A DNA stretch of 64,000 nt from RI-43 sp033764725 (GCA_033764725.1 JANRIR010000073.1:33994-97993); one strand, 5' to 3'; counted from the stretch's first letter, positions 9,032 through 19,210 are shown. Numbers and translations are program-made. Notes: generated by a model not told the origin, from the sequence alone.

Positions 9032-10336
9032 CTACTCCGCGGCGACCATGCGCACCTGGTGGGCGCCCTTGGCGGCGCGGTAGCGGTCGATACGCTGCTC
9101 GATGTCGGCGCGGAAATGGCGGATGAGGCCCTGCACCGGCCACGCCGCCGCATCGCCCAGCGCGCAAATCGTGTGGCCCTCAACCTGGCCCGCGACGTCG
9201 AGCAGAAGATCGATCTCGCGATGCTCCGCCTCGCCGCGCGCCATGCGCTCCAGCACGCGCCACATCCAGCCGGTGCCTTCGCGGCACGGCGTGCATTGGC
9301 CGCAACTTTCATGCTTATAGAAATAAGACAGCCGCGCGATGGCGCGCACGATGTCGGTCGATTGATCCATCACGATCACCGCCGCCGTGCCGAGACCGGA
9401 TTTCACGTCGCGCAGCGCGTCGAAATCCATCAGCACGGTTTCGCAGATGTCGGCGGGGATGCACGGCACCGACGACCCGCCGGGAATGATCGCCTTGAGA
9501 TTGCCCCAGCCGCCGCGCACGCCGCCGCAATGCGTCTCGATCAGGGTCTTGAGCGGGATGCTCATCTCCTCTTCGATGTTGCACGGCCGGTTTACATGGC
9601 CTGACACGCAGAACACTTTCGTGCCGGTGTTGTTGGCGCGCCCGAAGCCGGCGAACCATTGCGCGCCGCGGCGCAGGATCGTGGGCACGACGGCGATGGA
9701 TTCGACGTTGTTCACCGTCGTCGGGCAGCCATAAAGGCCCGCATTGGCGGGAAAAGGCGGCTTCAGGCGCGGCTGTCCCTTCTTGCCTTCGAGACTTTCG
9801 AGCAGCGCGGTTTCCTCGCCGCAGATATACGCGCCGGCGCCATGGTGGACGTAGAGATCGAAATCCCAGCCGTGGATGTTGTTCCTGCCGATCAGCTTCG
9901 CGTCATACGCTTCGCGGATCGCGGCCTCGAGAATTTCCCGTTCGCGCACATATTCGCCGCGGATGTAAATATACGCCGCATGCGCCTGCATCGAAAACGA
10001 CGCGATGAGGCAGCCCTCGATCAGCAGATGCGGATCGTGGCGCATCATGTCGCGATCTTTGCAGGTGCCCGGCTCGGATTCGTCGGCGTTGACCACCAGA
10101 TAATGCGGCCGCTCCTTCACCTCTTTGGGCATGAAGGACCATTTCAGCCCGGTCGGGAAGCCGGCGCCGCCGCGCCCGCGCAAGCCGGAATCCTTGACCT
10201 GCTGAATGATCCAATCGCGCCCCGCCGCGATCATGTCGGGCGTGGCGTTCCACGCGCCGCGCGCCTTCGCCGCCTCAAGGCGCCAATCGTGCGCGCCATA
10301 GAGATTGAGGAAGATGCGGTCCTTGTCTGCGAGCAT
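9032..10336 (-). CDS. nuoF: NADH-quinone oxidoreductase subunit F
   Basis: FMN- and NADH-binding entry subunit of complex I, 434 residues. The glycine-rich FMN/NADH segment GLRGRGGAGFPTGLKWSF is near residues 60-77, the second nucleotide signature CGEETALLESLEGKKG near 170-185, and the N3 [4Fe-4S] motif ESCGQCTPCREGTGWM near 350-365. Length and order are standard, although nuoE and nuoF are separated here by two small membrane-protein genes. Confidence 0.97.
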   Translation of the reverse strand: MLADKDRIFLNLYGAHDWRLEAAKARGAWNATPDMIAAGRDWIIQQVKDSGLRGRGGAGFPTGLKWSFMPKEVKERPHYLVVNADESEPGTCKDRDMMRHDPHLLIEGCLIASFSMQAHAAYIYIRGEYVREREILEAAIREAYDAKLIGRNNIHGWDFDLYVHHGAGAYICGEETALLESLEGKKGQPRLKPPFPANAGLYGCPTTVNNVESIAVVPTILRRGAQWFAGFGRANNTGTKVFCVSGHVNRPCNIEEEMSIPLKTLIETHCGGVRGGWGNLKAIIPGGSSVPCIPADICETVLMDFDALRDVKSGLGTAAVIVMDQSTDIVRAIARLSYFYKHESCGQCTPCREGTGWMWRVLERMARGEAEHREIDLLLDVAGQVEGHTICALGDAAAWPVQGLIRHFRADIEQRIDRYRAAKGAHQVRMVAAE

Positions 10337-10345
10337 CGCGGGATC

Positions 10346-10612
10346 CTAATCCTTCTCGGCCATGCGGCGGAAATGATGCCGCATGCGCGCGTAGAGCCCA
10401 TAGAGCAACAGGCCGATCCCCGCCAAGCAGAGCGCGAGCGCCAGATAGCGCAAGCTCGGCGGCCAAGGATCGACGAAATAGCGCGACGCGCCCACGCCGA
10501 CGCCGGCCAGCGCCAGCACGACGCCCGCAAGGCGCGGCCCCGCCGCGACGCGGTTGATCTCGCGGCGATAGGCGGCGCGGCCTTCCGGTGTGGCGAGATC
10601 GGGCGGGCTCAT
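10346..10612 (-). CDS. Small two-helix membrane protein (88 aa)
   Basis: The start at 10612 (MSPPDLATPEGRAAYRREI) overlaps the preceding gene's stop by ATGA, so the longer frame to 10651 was rejected. After a charged N-terminus there are two hydrophobic helices, LAGVVLALAGVGVGA and YLALALCLAGIGLLLYGL, then a basic tail. No family is recognised. It is the second of a pair of small membrane proteins between nuoE and nuoF. Confidence 0.75.
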   Translation of the reverse strand: MSPPDLATPEGRAAYRREINRVAAGPRLAGVVLALAGVGVGASRYFVDPWPPSLRYLALALCLAGIGLLLYGLYARMRHHFRRMAEKD

Positions 10613-10860
10613 CGGCGCCCAAAGCTCATCGCGGCGCGCAGCGCAAACCACGCCGCGCCGAACGCCGGCGCCAGCACATAGCCGCTCATGATCGGACGAT
10701 CCTCAATGAGCGCCATGTACGCCGCCGCCCCTGCGCCGCAAGCCGCCAGCATTCCATAAACGATCGCGAAGGCAGGCAGCGCCGCGCGCGTTGCGTGAGC
10801 GTTCGTCTCGAACGGCAGGCGCGTGCGCACCTTCAGCGGCGAGCGCGGCTCTTCGCTCAT
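10609..10860 (-). CDS. Small two-helix membrane protein (83 aa)
   Basis: Starts MSEEPRSPLKVRTRLPFET; two hydrophobic helices follow (ALPAFAIVYGMLAACGAGAA and a C-terminal AFGAAWFALRAAM). The ATG overlaps the nuoE stop and the stop overlaps the next small gene, both by ATGA. Family unknown. The tight coupling implies co-translation with complex I subunits; a role as assembly or accessory factor is inference only. Confidence 0.75.
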   Translation of the reverse strand: MSEEPRSPLKVRTRLPFETNAHATRAALPAFAIVYGMLAACGAGAAAYMALIEDRPIMSGYVLAPAFGAAWFALRAAMSFGRR

Positions 10861-11510
10861 GGTTTCGCCGGCAGATTCGGCAGAGTCAGCGGTTGCGCGA
10901 GCGCGCCGCTATAGAGCGCGGGATCGGTCAAGGCGGCAGCACCCCCCTCCGGCGCCGACGCCATACGCCCACGCGCGGAGCCCGGCGCAGGCCGCTCGCC
11001 GCGCGCCAACGCGTCGATCAGCCGCTCGAGATCTTCAGCGGTGAGATCTTCATGATAATAGTCATCGATGGCGACGACGGGCGCATTCACGCATGCGCCG
11101 AGGCATTCCATCTCTTCCCAGGAAAACTCGCCGTCCGCGGTCGGCGTGTGCGCAGGCCCGATGCGGCGCTTGCACAGCTCGATCAAGGCCTCCGAGCCGC
11201 GCAGCATGCACGGCGTGGTGCCGCACACTTGCAGATGATGGCGCCCGACCGGCGCGAGATGAAACATCGTGTAGAATGTGGCCACTTCGAGCACGCGGAT
11301 CGTCGGCATGCCGAGCAGCGCTGCGACCGCGCGGATCGCCGGCTCCGAAACCCAGCCTTCCTGCTTCTGCACCAGCCACAAGAGCGGGATGACCGCCGAT
11401 TGCTTGCGCTCGGGCGGATATTTTTCCATCCACCAGCGCGCCTGATCCATGGTCGCGTCCTTGAAGGCGAAGCCAGCGGGCTGATCGGCGGCCAAACGAC
11501 GAACGGACAT
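10857..11510 (-). CDS. nuoE: NADH-quinone oxidoreductase subunit E
   Basis: 24-kDa-type thioredoxin-fold subunit with the N1a [2Fe-2S] cluster. The ligands are visible as CGTTPC and CLGAC in the 217-residue protein, after the helical domain YPPERKQSAVIPLLWLVQKQ. The last 40 residues are low-complexity and Ala/Pro-rich. ATG at 11510; the stop overlaps the downstream membrane-protein gene. Confidence 0.96.
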   Translation of the reverse strand: MSVRRLAADQPAGFAFKDATMDQARWWMEKYPPERKQSAVIPLLWLVQKQEGWVSEPAIRAVAALLGMPTIRVLEVATFYTMFHLAPVGRHHLQVCGTTPCMLRGSEALIELCKRRIGPAHTPTADGEFSWEEMECLGACVNAPVVAIDDYYHEDLTAEDLERLIDALARGERPAPGSARGRMASAPEGGAAALTDPALYSGALAQPLTLPNLPAKP

Positions 11511-11514
11511 GGGC

Positions 11515-11847
11515 TTACCTTGCGAAGTCGCAGCGGGCGATCAGCCCGCCGCGCAGCGTGTAGATGGCGGCGACCTGGAACCGCTCGCCGCCGGGCGCGC
11601 GGACGACGTCCTCGTGGTCGATCACGGTGTCGCCGACAACAATGCGATTCAGAATCGTCGCGCGATTGTGCGGATGTGTCTTGAACAGCTCCGCATAGCG
11701 CGCGCGGACCGCGTCTTTGCCGGCCTGCCGCACGGGACCGTTGAGGTCAGCGAGGATGCAATCGTCCGTGTAGAAGGACAGCAGCGCGTCTAGGTCTTGG
11801 GCGTTATAGGCGTCGACCTGGGCCTGCACGATATCGGCCGCGCTCAT
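11515..11847 (-). CDS. SnoaL-like / NTF2-fold protein
   Basis: Protein of 110 residues with the NTF2-like cone-fold pattern: helix DIVQAQVDAYNAQDLDALLS, strand FYTDDCILADLNG, then RFQVAAIYTLRGGLIARCDF. Such folds are used by small isomerases, ketosteroid-type enzymes and binding proteins; no specific activity can be assigned. The ATG overlaps the nuoD stop and the TAA is 4 bases before nuoE, so it is fully embedded in the nuo operon. Confidence 0.8.
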   Translation of the reverse strand: MSAADIVQAQVDAYNAQDLDALLSFYTDDCILADLNGPVRQAGKDAVRARYAELFKTHPHNRATILNRIVVGDTVIDHEDVVRAPGGERFQVAAIYTLRGGLIARCDFAR

Positions 11848-13049
11848 CGGTCGATCTCACCGAACACGATGTCGAGCGACCCCAGAACAGCCGACACGTC
11901 GGCCAGCATGTGGCCCTTGCAGAGATAATCCATCGCCGCGAGGTGCGGGTAGCTCGGCGCGCGGATCTTGCAGCGATAGGGCCGGTTGCCGCCGTCGGCG
12001 ATGAGATACACGCCGAACTCGCCCTTCGGCGCCTCGACGGCGGCGTAATATTCGCCGGCCGGCACGTGGAACCCTTCGGTATAGAGCTTGAAATGATGGA
12101 TGAGCGCCTCCATCGAGCGCTTCATCTCCGCGCGGCGCGGCGGGGCGACCTTGGATTTCTCCGGCATCACGGGCCCCGGCGTCTCGCGCAGAAGCTTCAC
12201 GCATTGGAGAATGATCTTGGTGCTCTCCTTCATCTCCTCCATGCGGCACAGATAGCGATCCCAGCAATCGCCGTTCTTGCCGACCGGAATCTTGAAATCG
12301 AGCTCGTCATAGATTTCGTAGGGCTGGCTGCGGCGCAAATCCCAGGCGAGGCCTGAGCCGCGCACCATCACGCCGGAAAAGCCCCATTTGAAGCAATCCT
12401 CCTGCGTGACAACGCCGATATCCACATTGCGCTGCTTGAAGATGCGGTTTTCGGTGATGAGCGCCTCGATATCGTCCATCGCCTTGGTGAAGGGGCCGCA
12501 GAAGGCTTCGATGTCGTCGATCAGGGCCGGCGTCAAATCCTGATGGACGCCGCCGGGCCGGAAATAGGCCGCATGCATCCGCGAGCCGGAGGCGCGCTCA
12601 TAGAACACCATCATCTTCTCGCGCTCTTCGAAACCCCAGGTGATGGGGGTGAGCGCGCCGACATCCATCGCCTGCGTGGTGACGTTGAGGATGTGGTTCA
12701 TCAGCCGGCCGATTTCGGAGAACAGCACGCGGATGATCTTGGCGCGGCGCGGAACTTCGATGTTCGCCAGCTTCTCGATCGCCAGGCAAAAGGCGTGCTC
12801 CTGATTCATCGGCGCGACGTAATCGAGCCGGTCGAAATAGGGCAGCGCCTGGAGATAGGTCTTGTACTCGATCAGCTTTTCGGTGCCGCGATGGAGGAGC
12901 CCGATATGCGGATCGATGCGCTCGACGACTTCTCCGTCCATCTCCAGCACGAGGCGCAAAACGCCATGCGCGGCCGGGTGCTGCGGACCAAAATTGATGG
13001 TGAAGGTGCGTTTGTCGTCTGGCGCGGCGGGGGTGTAGGTCTCTGACAT
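11844..13049 (-). CDS. nuoD: NADH-quinone oxidoreductase subunit D
   Basis: 49-kDa subunit of complex I forming the quinone site with NuoB, 401 residues. Hallmarks include INFGPQHPAAHGVLRLVLEM with the loop His residues, HIGLLHRGTEKLIE, and the C-terminal SVLGSLDIVFGEIDR. It is not fused to NuoC, which is a separate gene here. ATG at 13049, one base after the stop of a lower-GC membrane-protein gene that separates it from nuoC. Confidence 0.97.
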   Translation of the reverse strand: MSETYTPAAPDDKRTFTINFGPQHPAAHGVLRLVLEMDGEVVERIDPHIGLLHRGTEKLIEYKTYLQALPYFDRLDYVAPMNQEHAFCLAIEKLANIEVPRRAKIIRVLFSEIGRLMNHILNVTTQAMDVGALTPITWGFEEREKMMVFYERASGSRMHAAYFRPGGVHQDLTPALIDDIEAFCGPFTKAMDDIEALITENRIFKQRNVDIGVVTQEDCFKWGFSGVMVRGSGLAWDLRRSQPYEIYDELDFKIPVGKNGDCWDRYLCRMEEMKESTKIILQCVKLLRETPGPVMPEKSKVAPPRRAEMKRSMEALIHHFKLYTEGFHVPAGEYYAAVEAPKGEFGVYLIADGGNRPYRCKIRAPSYPHLAAMDYLCKGHMLADVSAVLGSLDIVFGEIDR

Positions 13050-13050
13050 G

Positions 13051-13722
13051 CTATTCTCGCAATGGTTCGACGGGTGGAGACGGCTCTCTCCGGTCGATCT
13101 GACGGATGCGCCAGTCCATCAGCGACGACACGGCAAACCACACGTAGATGATACAGCACACAAGCGTGACTGACGCGGCGCCAGAACGTGGCTCAAGCGG
13201 ATCGTCAATCGTGGGACCAATATCCAGGAGCCATTCTGCGGTGACCCAGGTGGCGACTGCAGCGACAATCCAGACCAGACTCGTCCGCCGCAATGCAGAG
13301 AACGAATGCCGCAACGCTGCAAAGGTTACGAGTGCAACGGCAAAACCGGCGAAGACAAGCGTTGAAAATTCCTTGCTATCTGCGAACCAGTCCTCCCAGG
13401 TAACGTTGAAGAGCATGACATCGACACCGACGGCGACGATGATTAAGGTCATCAATACACTGATATACCGTACCAGCCGTCGCGAAGGCCGATGAGGATC
13501 GCCTGCGGTGACGCTCCACAGGTATGCCAATTGCGCGAGTGGAAAAAGCCACATCGTCCACCATGGAACAGACTGACCAGATCGCGCGGCGATCAGCCAT
13601 CCCGATGAAAAAGTAAGCGCTGCGGTCGAAACGCCGATGGCTGCGCCTACCAGGCACAACTTTGCCAGCCGCTCTGCTTTGGCGACGATACGATCTCCGC
13701 GCGAGAGGCCGGGCATCGACAT
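13051..13722 (-). CDS. Multi-pass membrane protein of unknown function
   Basis: About 223 residues with five or six hydrophobic segments (for example VGAAIGVSTAALTFSSGWLI, WTMWLFPLAQLAYLWSV, TLVFAGFAVALVTFAAL) and a charged C-terminus. No family is recognised. ATG at 13722 overlaps the nuoC stop (TGATG). By eye the gene has visibly more A/T at third positions than its nuo neighbours, which suggests a later insertion between nuoC and nuoD that kept translational coupling. Confidence 0.75.
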   Translation of the reverse strand: MSMPGLSRGDRIVAKAERLAKLCLVGAAIGVSTAALTFSSGWLIAARSGQSVPWWTMWLFPLAQLAYLWSVTAGDPHRPSRRLVRYISVLMTLIIVAVGVDVMLFNVTWEDWFADSKEFSTLVFAGFAVALVTFAALRHSFSALRRTSLVWIVAAVATWVTAEWLLDIGPTIDDPLEPRSGAASVTLVCCIIYVWFAVSSLMDWRIRQIDRREPSPPVEPLRE

Positions 13723-14315
13723 CACCCCGCCTTCTCATCCCCAGGAAGCGTCATCCCCTCCCAAGGGCTGAGAAAATCGAAATTGCGATACGCCTGCGTC
13801 AGCTTCACGGGCTCATACACCACCCGCTCCTGCTCGGGGTCGTAGCGGACCTCGACATAGCCTGTGAGCGGGAATTCCTTGCGCAGGGGGAAGCCCTCGA
13901 AGCCGTAATCGGTCAAGAGCCGGCGCAGGTCCGGGTGGCCGGAGAACAGCACGCCGTACATGTCGAACGTCTCGCGCTCGAACCAGTCGGCGCTGGGATG
14001 CACCCCGGTGACCGAAGGGACCGGCGTTTCGTCATCCGCCTCGATCTTCACGCGCAGGCGCAAATTCCTGCGCATCGACAACAGGTGATAGACGACGTCG
14101 AAACGCTTCGGCGCGCGCTCGGGATAATCGACGCCGCAGATGTCGATCAAAGTCGTCATCTGCGTGCGCTTGTCGTCGCGCACGAAGGTCAGCACGGTGA
14201 CGATGTCGTCCGCCTCCGCCAGCAACGTGAGCTCGCCATGCGCGACGTGATAGCCGCGGATCGCGCGGCCCAGCGCAGACGCGATGTGGGCGCCCAGATC
14301 GTCCAGCGCGCTCAT
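13722..14315 (-). CDS. nuoC: NADH-quinone oxidoreductase subunit C
   Basis: 30-kDa subunit of complex I, 197 residues. Signatures: VYHLLSMRRNLRLRVKI, the 30-kDa box WFERETFDMYGVLFSGHPDL, and RRLLTDYGFEGFPLRKEFPL. The ATG at 14315 overlaps the nuoB stop (ATGA); a longer frame to 14726 is the shadow of nuoB. Confidence 0.97.
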   Translation of the reverse strand: MSALDDLGAHIASALGRAIRGYHVAHGELTLLAEADDIVTVLTFVRDDKRTQMTTLIDICGVDYPERAPKRFDVVYHLLSMRRNLRLRVKIEADDETPVPSVTGVHPSADWFERETFDMYGVLFSGHPDLRRLLTDYGFEGFPLRKEFPLTGYVEVRYDPEQERVVYEPVKLTQAYRNFDFLSPWEGMTLPGDEKAG

Positions 14316-14866
14316 CGGTCGATGTTCCCTTCGCGGCGAATTTTGCGCTGCAATTGCAGGATGCCGTACACCAACGCCTCCGCGGTCGGCGGGCAGCCGG
14401 GCACATAGATATCCACCGGTACGATGCGGTCGCACCCGCGCACCACTGCGTAGCTGTAGTGATAATAGCCGCCGCCGTTCGCGCACGATCCCATCGAGAT
14501 CACATAGCGCGGATTGGGCATCTGGTCGTAGACCTTGCGCAGCGCCGGCGCCATCTTGTTGGTCAGCGTGCCGGCCACGATCATCAGATCGGACTGGCGC
14601 GGGCTGCCCCGCGGCGCTGCGCCGAAACGCTCGAGATCGTAGCGCGGATTGCCCGCATGCATCATCTCGACCGCGCAGCACGCCAGCCCAAACGTCATCC
14701 ACATCAAGGAGCCTGTGCGCGCCCAAGTGATGACGTCATCCGCCGCGGCGACAAGAAAGCCTTTGTCGGCGAGTTCATTCGACAGGCCCGTGAAGAACGG
14801 ATCGTCTTCCTTAGCGGGATACCCGCCCTCAACGCCGGCGCGGGCAGGAGTTAGCGTTGAACTCAT
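14312..14866 (-). CDS. nuoB: NADH-quinone oxidoreductase subunit B
   Basis: Subunit carrying the terminal N2 [4Fe-4S] cluster. The tandem cysteines in GLACCAVEMM, then MGSCANGGGYY and VPGCPPTAEALVYG supply the ligands. 184 residues. About 490 bp separate it from nuoA because a repeat-flanked four-helix-bundle gene lies between them, so nuoB no longer follows nuoA directly. Confidence 0.97.
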   Translation of the reverse strand: MSSTLTPARAGVEGGYPAKEDDPFFTGLSNELADKGFLVAAADDVITWARTGSLMWMTFGLACCAVEMMHAGNPRYDLERFGAAPRGSPRQSDLMIVAGTLTNKMAPALRKVYDQMPNPRYVISMGSCANGGGYYHYSYAVVRGCDRIVPVDIYVPGCPPTAEALVYGILQLQRKIRREGNIDR

Positions 14867-14882
14867 GCGAATAACCCCAAGC

Positions 14883-14914
14883 GAGTCAGTAGGCAGTAGT
14901 CAGTAGTCAGTAGC
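14883..14914. repeat. Left arm of inverted repeat around four-helix gene
   Basis: Run of overlapping AGTCAGTAG/GCAGTAGTCAG units on the plus strand. Its reverse complement (units of CTACTGACT) matches the right arm at 15318-15350 over about 30 bases. The arms bracket the four-helix-bundle gene and could pair into a long stem in the nuoA-nuoB transcript, as described for intervening sequences in 23S rRNA. Confidence 0.85.
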
Positions 14915-14920
14915 ATGGCT

Positions 14921-15295
14921 CTATCCTGACGGGCTCTGGATGGACCGGATGAGGGAGCGCAGCATTTTGCCAAGTTCATCGCTGTCCGACAAAATCTCTC
15001 GCACCTGGTCTTCATCGGTGAGTCCTACGCGCGATGTCAGCATAACGTGGGTCTCCAATTCCTTCAGAGAACCATTGGCGATCCTCAGATATTGCACGAA
15101 CGTCGCGGTCCCATCACGTCCATACCCTTCCGCGATGTTGGCCGGGATGGAGGCTGCTGCGCGCCGAATTTGGCTGGTCATGCCGTACGTTTCATCACGC
15201 GGGAAACTCTTCGTCAGCACATAGGCCTGCGTGGCGATGCGCATGGCGCTCTGCCAGACCTTGAGGTCGCGATACGATTGAACGTCGCTCGACAC
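14921..15295 (-). CDS. Four-helix-bundle protein (23S rRNA IVS-type family)
   Basis: Matches the four-helix bundle / 23S rRNA intervening-sequence protein family: the start region SYRDLKVWQSAMRIATQAY, the core TSQIRRAAASIPANIAEGYGR and the following FVQYLRIANGSLKELETHV are diagnostic. About 124 residues from the GTG at 15295; a TTG at 15313 is an alternative start. Related proteins include Avd of diversity-generating retroelements, but no reverse transcriptase is present here. Inverted CTACTGACT repeats flank it, and it lies on the same strand between nuoA and nuoB. Confidence 0.9.
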   Translation of the reverse strand: MSSDVQSYRDLKVWQSAMRIATQAYVLTKSFPRDETYGMTSQIRRAAASIPANIAEGYGRDGTATFVQYLRIANGSLKELETHVMLTSRVGLTDEDQVREILSDSDELGKMLRSLIRSIQSPSG

Positions 15296-15317
15296 CTGAC
15301 CCGCTCGCAGCAACTAT

Positions 15318-15350
15318 TGCCTACTGACTAATGCCTACTGACTACTGACT
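15318..15350. repeat. Right arm of inverted repeat around four-helix gene
   Basis: Contains GCCTACTGACT and CTACTGACTACTGACT units in the orientation opposite to the left arm at 14883-14914. The array abuts the nuoA stop codon (TAG at 15356-15358 minus), so the element sits immediately downstream of the nuoA reading frame. Confidence 0.85.
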
Positions 15351-15355
15351 TCTAC

Positions 15356-15733
15356 CTACTCCCATTCCAACGCTCCCTTCTTCCATTCGTAGATGAAGCC
15401 AACGGTGAGCACGCCCAGAAACGCCATCATCGAGAAGAACGTGAACGCCGCCGCTTCGGGCGGCAGGTTCGTCAGCGTGATCGCCCAAGGGAACAGGAAC
15501 GCCACTTCGAGGTCGAAGATGATGAAGAGGATCGACACCAGATAGAAGCGCACGTCGAACTTCATCCGCGCATCGTCGAAGGCGTTGAAGCCGCACTCAT
15601 AGGCCGACAGCTTCTCCTTGTCCGGCGCCTTCGGGGCCAGCACCCAGGCGGCCAGGATGAACCCCGCCCCCATCACGCCCGCGACGCCCAGGAAGATGAC
15701 GATCGGCAGATAATCCAGAAGGTCGAGCGTCAT
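15356..15733 (-). CDS. nuoA: NADH-quinone oxidoreductase subunit A
   Basis: First gene of the nuo operon; 125-residue membrane subunit with three helices. Signature segments are KLSAYECGFNAFDDARMKFD and FYLVSILFIIFDLEVAFLFPW. The C-terminus KKGALEWE ends with TAG at the edge of the repeat array. The operon promoter should lie in 15734-15947, shared with the divergent katG; no clear -35/-10 pair for nuoA was seen. Confidence 0.96.
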   Translation of the reverse strand: MTLDLLDYLPIVIFLGVAGVMGAGFILAAWVLAPKAPDKEKLSAYECGFNAFDDARMKFDVRFYLVSILFIIFDLEVAFLFPWAITLTNLPPEAAAFTFFSMMAFLGVLTVGFIYEWKKGALEWE

Positions 15734-15840
15734 GGGCGTCCCAGCTTGTGCAGGCCGATTGCTGCCGGCGCGAAGGCTCTAATGCGCATCGGCGAAAACC
15801 GCCAGCCGGTCGGGCGCCGCAGGCCGCGCGCGGCTGGCGC

Positions 15841-15877
15841 ATAGGGCGGCTCTATGGGTCGGATACGTCCAATTGAT
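15841..15877. promoter_or_regulatory. Candidate OxyR binding site upstream of katG
   Basis: Four tetrads spaced exactly by 7 bases: ATAG (15841-15844), CTAT (15852-15855), ATAC (15863-15866) and TGAT (15874-15877). This matches the OxyR consensus ATAG-N7-CTAT-N7-ATAG-N7-CTAT with the first half perfect and the second half weaker. It ends 70 bp before the katG ATG. An overlapping palindrome GTCCAATTGATTGGAC lies at 15867-15882. No oxyR gene is in the window. Confidence 0.65.
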
Positions 15878-15947
15878 TGGACCCACCCCTGCCGTGTCGG
15901 TAAACGACCGCCACGCGAAGCCAGCGCGTCACACGATGGGAGTTCTC

Positions 15948-18143
<2,196 letters not shown>

Positions 18144-18170
18144 TCCAAACACACGCGCATCTGCTCTGCG

Positions 18171-18203
18171 CCCGCCCGGCCTCGCGCCGGGCGGGTTTTT
18201 TTT
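18171..18203 (+). terminator. Rho-independent terminator of katG
   Basis: Stem CCCGCCCGGC / GCCGGGCGGG with the short loop CTCGC, followed by eight T residues (18196-18203), starting 28 bases after the katG stop. The downstream gene is convergent. Confidence 0.92.
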
Positions 18204-18209
18204 GGGCGC

Positions 18210-19181
18210 TTACGGCGCGCGCGACGCCGGCGGCGCCGCATGCGTGCGCGCCAAAGCGTACAGCACCGCAGACGGCCGGCTTGTCGGCGGCAACCGCGCA
18301 TCCTGTTGGAAACGACCAAGCGCCAGCCGGCTCTGCGCATCCCAGCGCCCGCTCGGCGGCGCTTCCGACAGGTAACCCAGGCGGGTCAATTCTTCCTGCA
18401 TCAGCCGATGGCGCTCCGCTGGCGCGGCGCGCTCATAAGCGCCGATCGCTGCAGAAAACGCCTCGGGCGACGCCGTCGCCGCATCCAGGCACGGGCGATA
18501 ATCGATGCCGAAGAAATCCGCGAGATGGACGAGCGCGACGGCTTCCAAGACGCGCCGCTGCGCCATCTGCGCGCCCTGGACGCGGCGGCGATCCATACCG
18601 ATTTCGGCCCCGTCGGCGCCGTCGTCGATCACCAGGAACGCTTCCTCGCCGCGACGCGGCAACGCCACGCCGACCGCCGTGGACAGACGAACGCGTCCAT
18701 TCACCGAAGACGCGAAATCGCCGGCGATGAAATCATAGCTCGTGCGCCGCCCGAGCCCCGCGCGCACGTTTGCGCCCGCAACCCGCACGCCCATGCCGCG
18801 CTCGCCGGTGAACAGATCGTCCTGCGTCCACGCGCCCGACAGCGTCAATCGCCGCGCGCCCGCGCGCTGTTCGTCCATGACGATCTGCACTTTCGACGTC
18901 TCGAGCCGCGACAGCGCGGTATGCAGCACGAACGATCCGCCCAAACTCAGCCGCCGCTCTTCATTCAAGAGCGGCACCGTCGCATCTTCGATGTCCCGCA
19001 CCACCACGCTGACCGGCGCAGCCGGGCTCTGCTCGATGAGGCCGCCAAGGCACCGCAATCCCGCGCTGTGCTCGGTCATGACCGGCGACACCGCGGGCGC
19101 ATCACGCAACAACGCCGCCTGGGGCTCCACGCTGGCGCATGCCGAAGCGCCTAGCGCCATCGCCAATCCGAGATGCTTCAT
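18210..19181 (-). CDS. Lipoprotein with CsgG-like region and peptidoglycan-binding domain
   Basis: 323 residues. The signal MKHLGLAMALGASAC has a lipobox with Cys15. Residues about 45-230 resemble the CsgG/HfaB fold by order of elements: VSVVVRDIEDATVP, an LHTALSRLETSKVQIV helix-strand, LTLSGAW, then strands alternating in GANVRAGLGRRTSYDFIAGD and VNGRVRLSTAVGVALP. This is pattern resemblance, not proof. Residues about 262-300 (LMQEELTRLGYLSEAPPSGR...) match a peptidoglycan-binding-1 repeat. GGGAG lies 8 bases before the ATG. It is driven from the promoter at 19211-19235. Confidence 0.65.
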   Translation of the reverse strand: MKHLGLAMALGASACASVEPQAALLRDAPAVSPVMTEHSAGLRCLGGLIEQSPAAPVSVVVRDIEDATVPLLNEERRLSLGGSFVLHTALSRLETSKVQIVMDEQRAGARRLTLSGAWTQDDLFTGERGMGVRVAGANVRAGLGRRTSYDFIAGDFASSVNGRVRLSTAVGVALPRRGEEAFLVIDDGADGAEIGMDRRRVQGAQMAQRRVLEAVALVHLADFFGIDYRPCLDAATASPEAFSAAIGAYERAAPAERHRLMQEELTRLGYLSEAPPSGRWDAQSRLALGRFQQDARLPPTSRPSAVLYALARTHAAPPASRAP

Positions 19182-19210
19182 CGCGCCGTCTCCCTGTCAT
19201 TCGGATCAAG

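Noticed and set aside
14921..15313. Diversity-generating retroelement (because the four-helix protein is Avd-like)
   Set aside because: No reverse transcriptase, template or variable repeat in the neighbourhood; the IVS-type relationship explains the gene.
15867..15882. GTCCAATTGATTGGAC palindrome as a further uronate operator
   Set aside because: The half-site is GTCCAAT rather than GACCAAT and the spacing differs (2-base centre instead of an odd 15-mer). The katG context fits the OxyR-like tetrads better.
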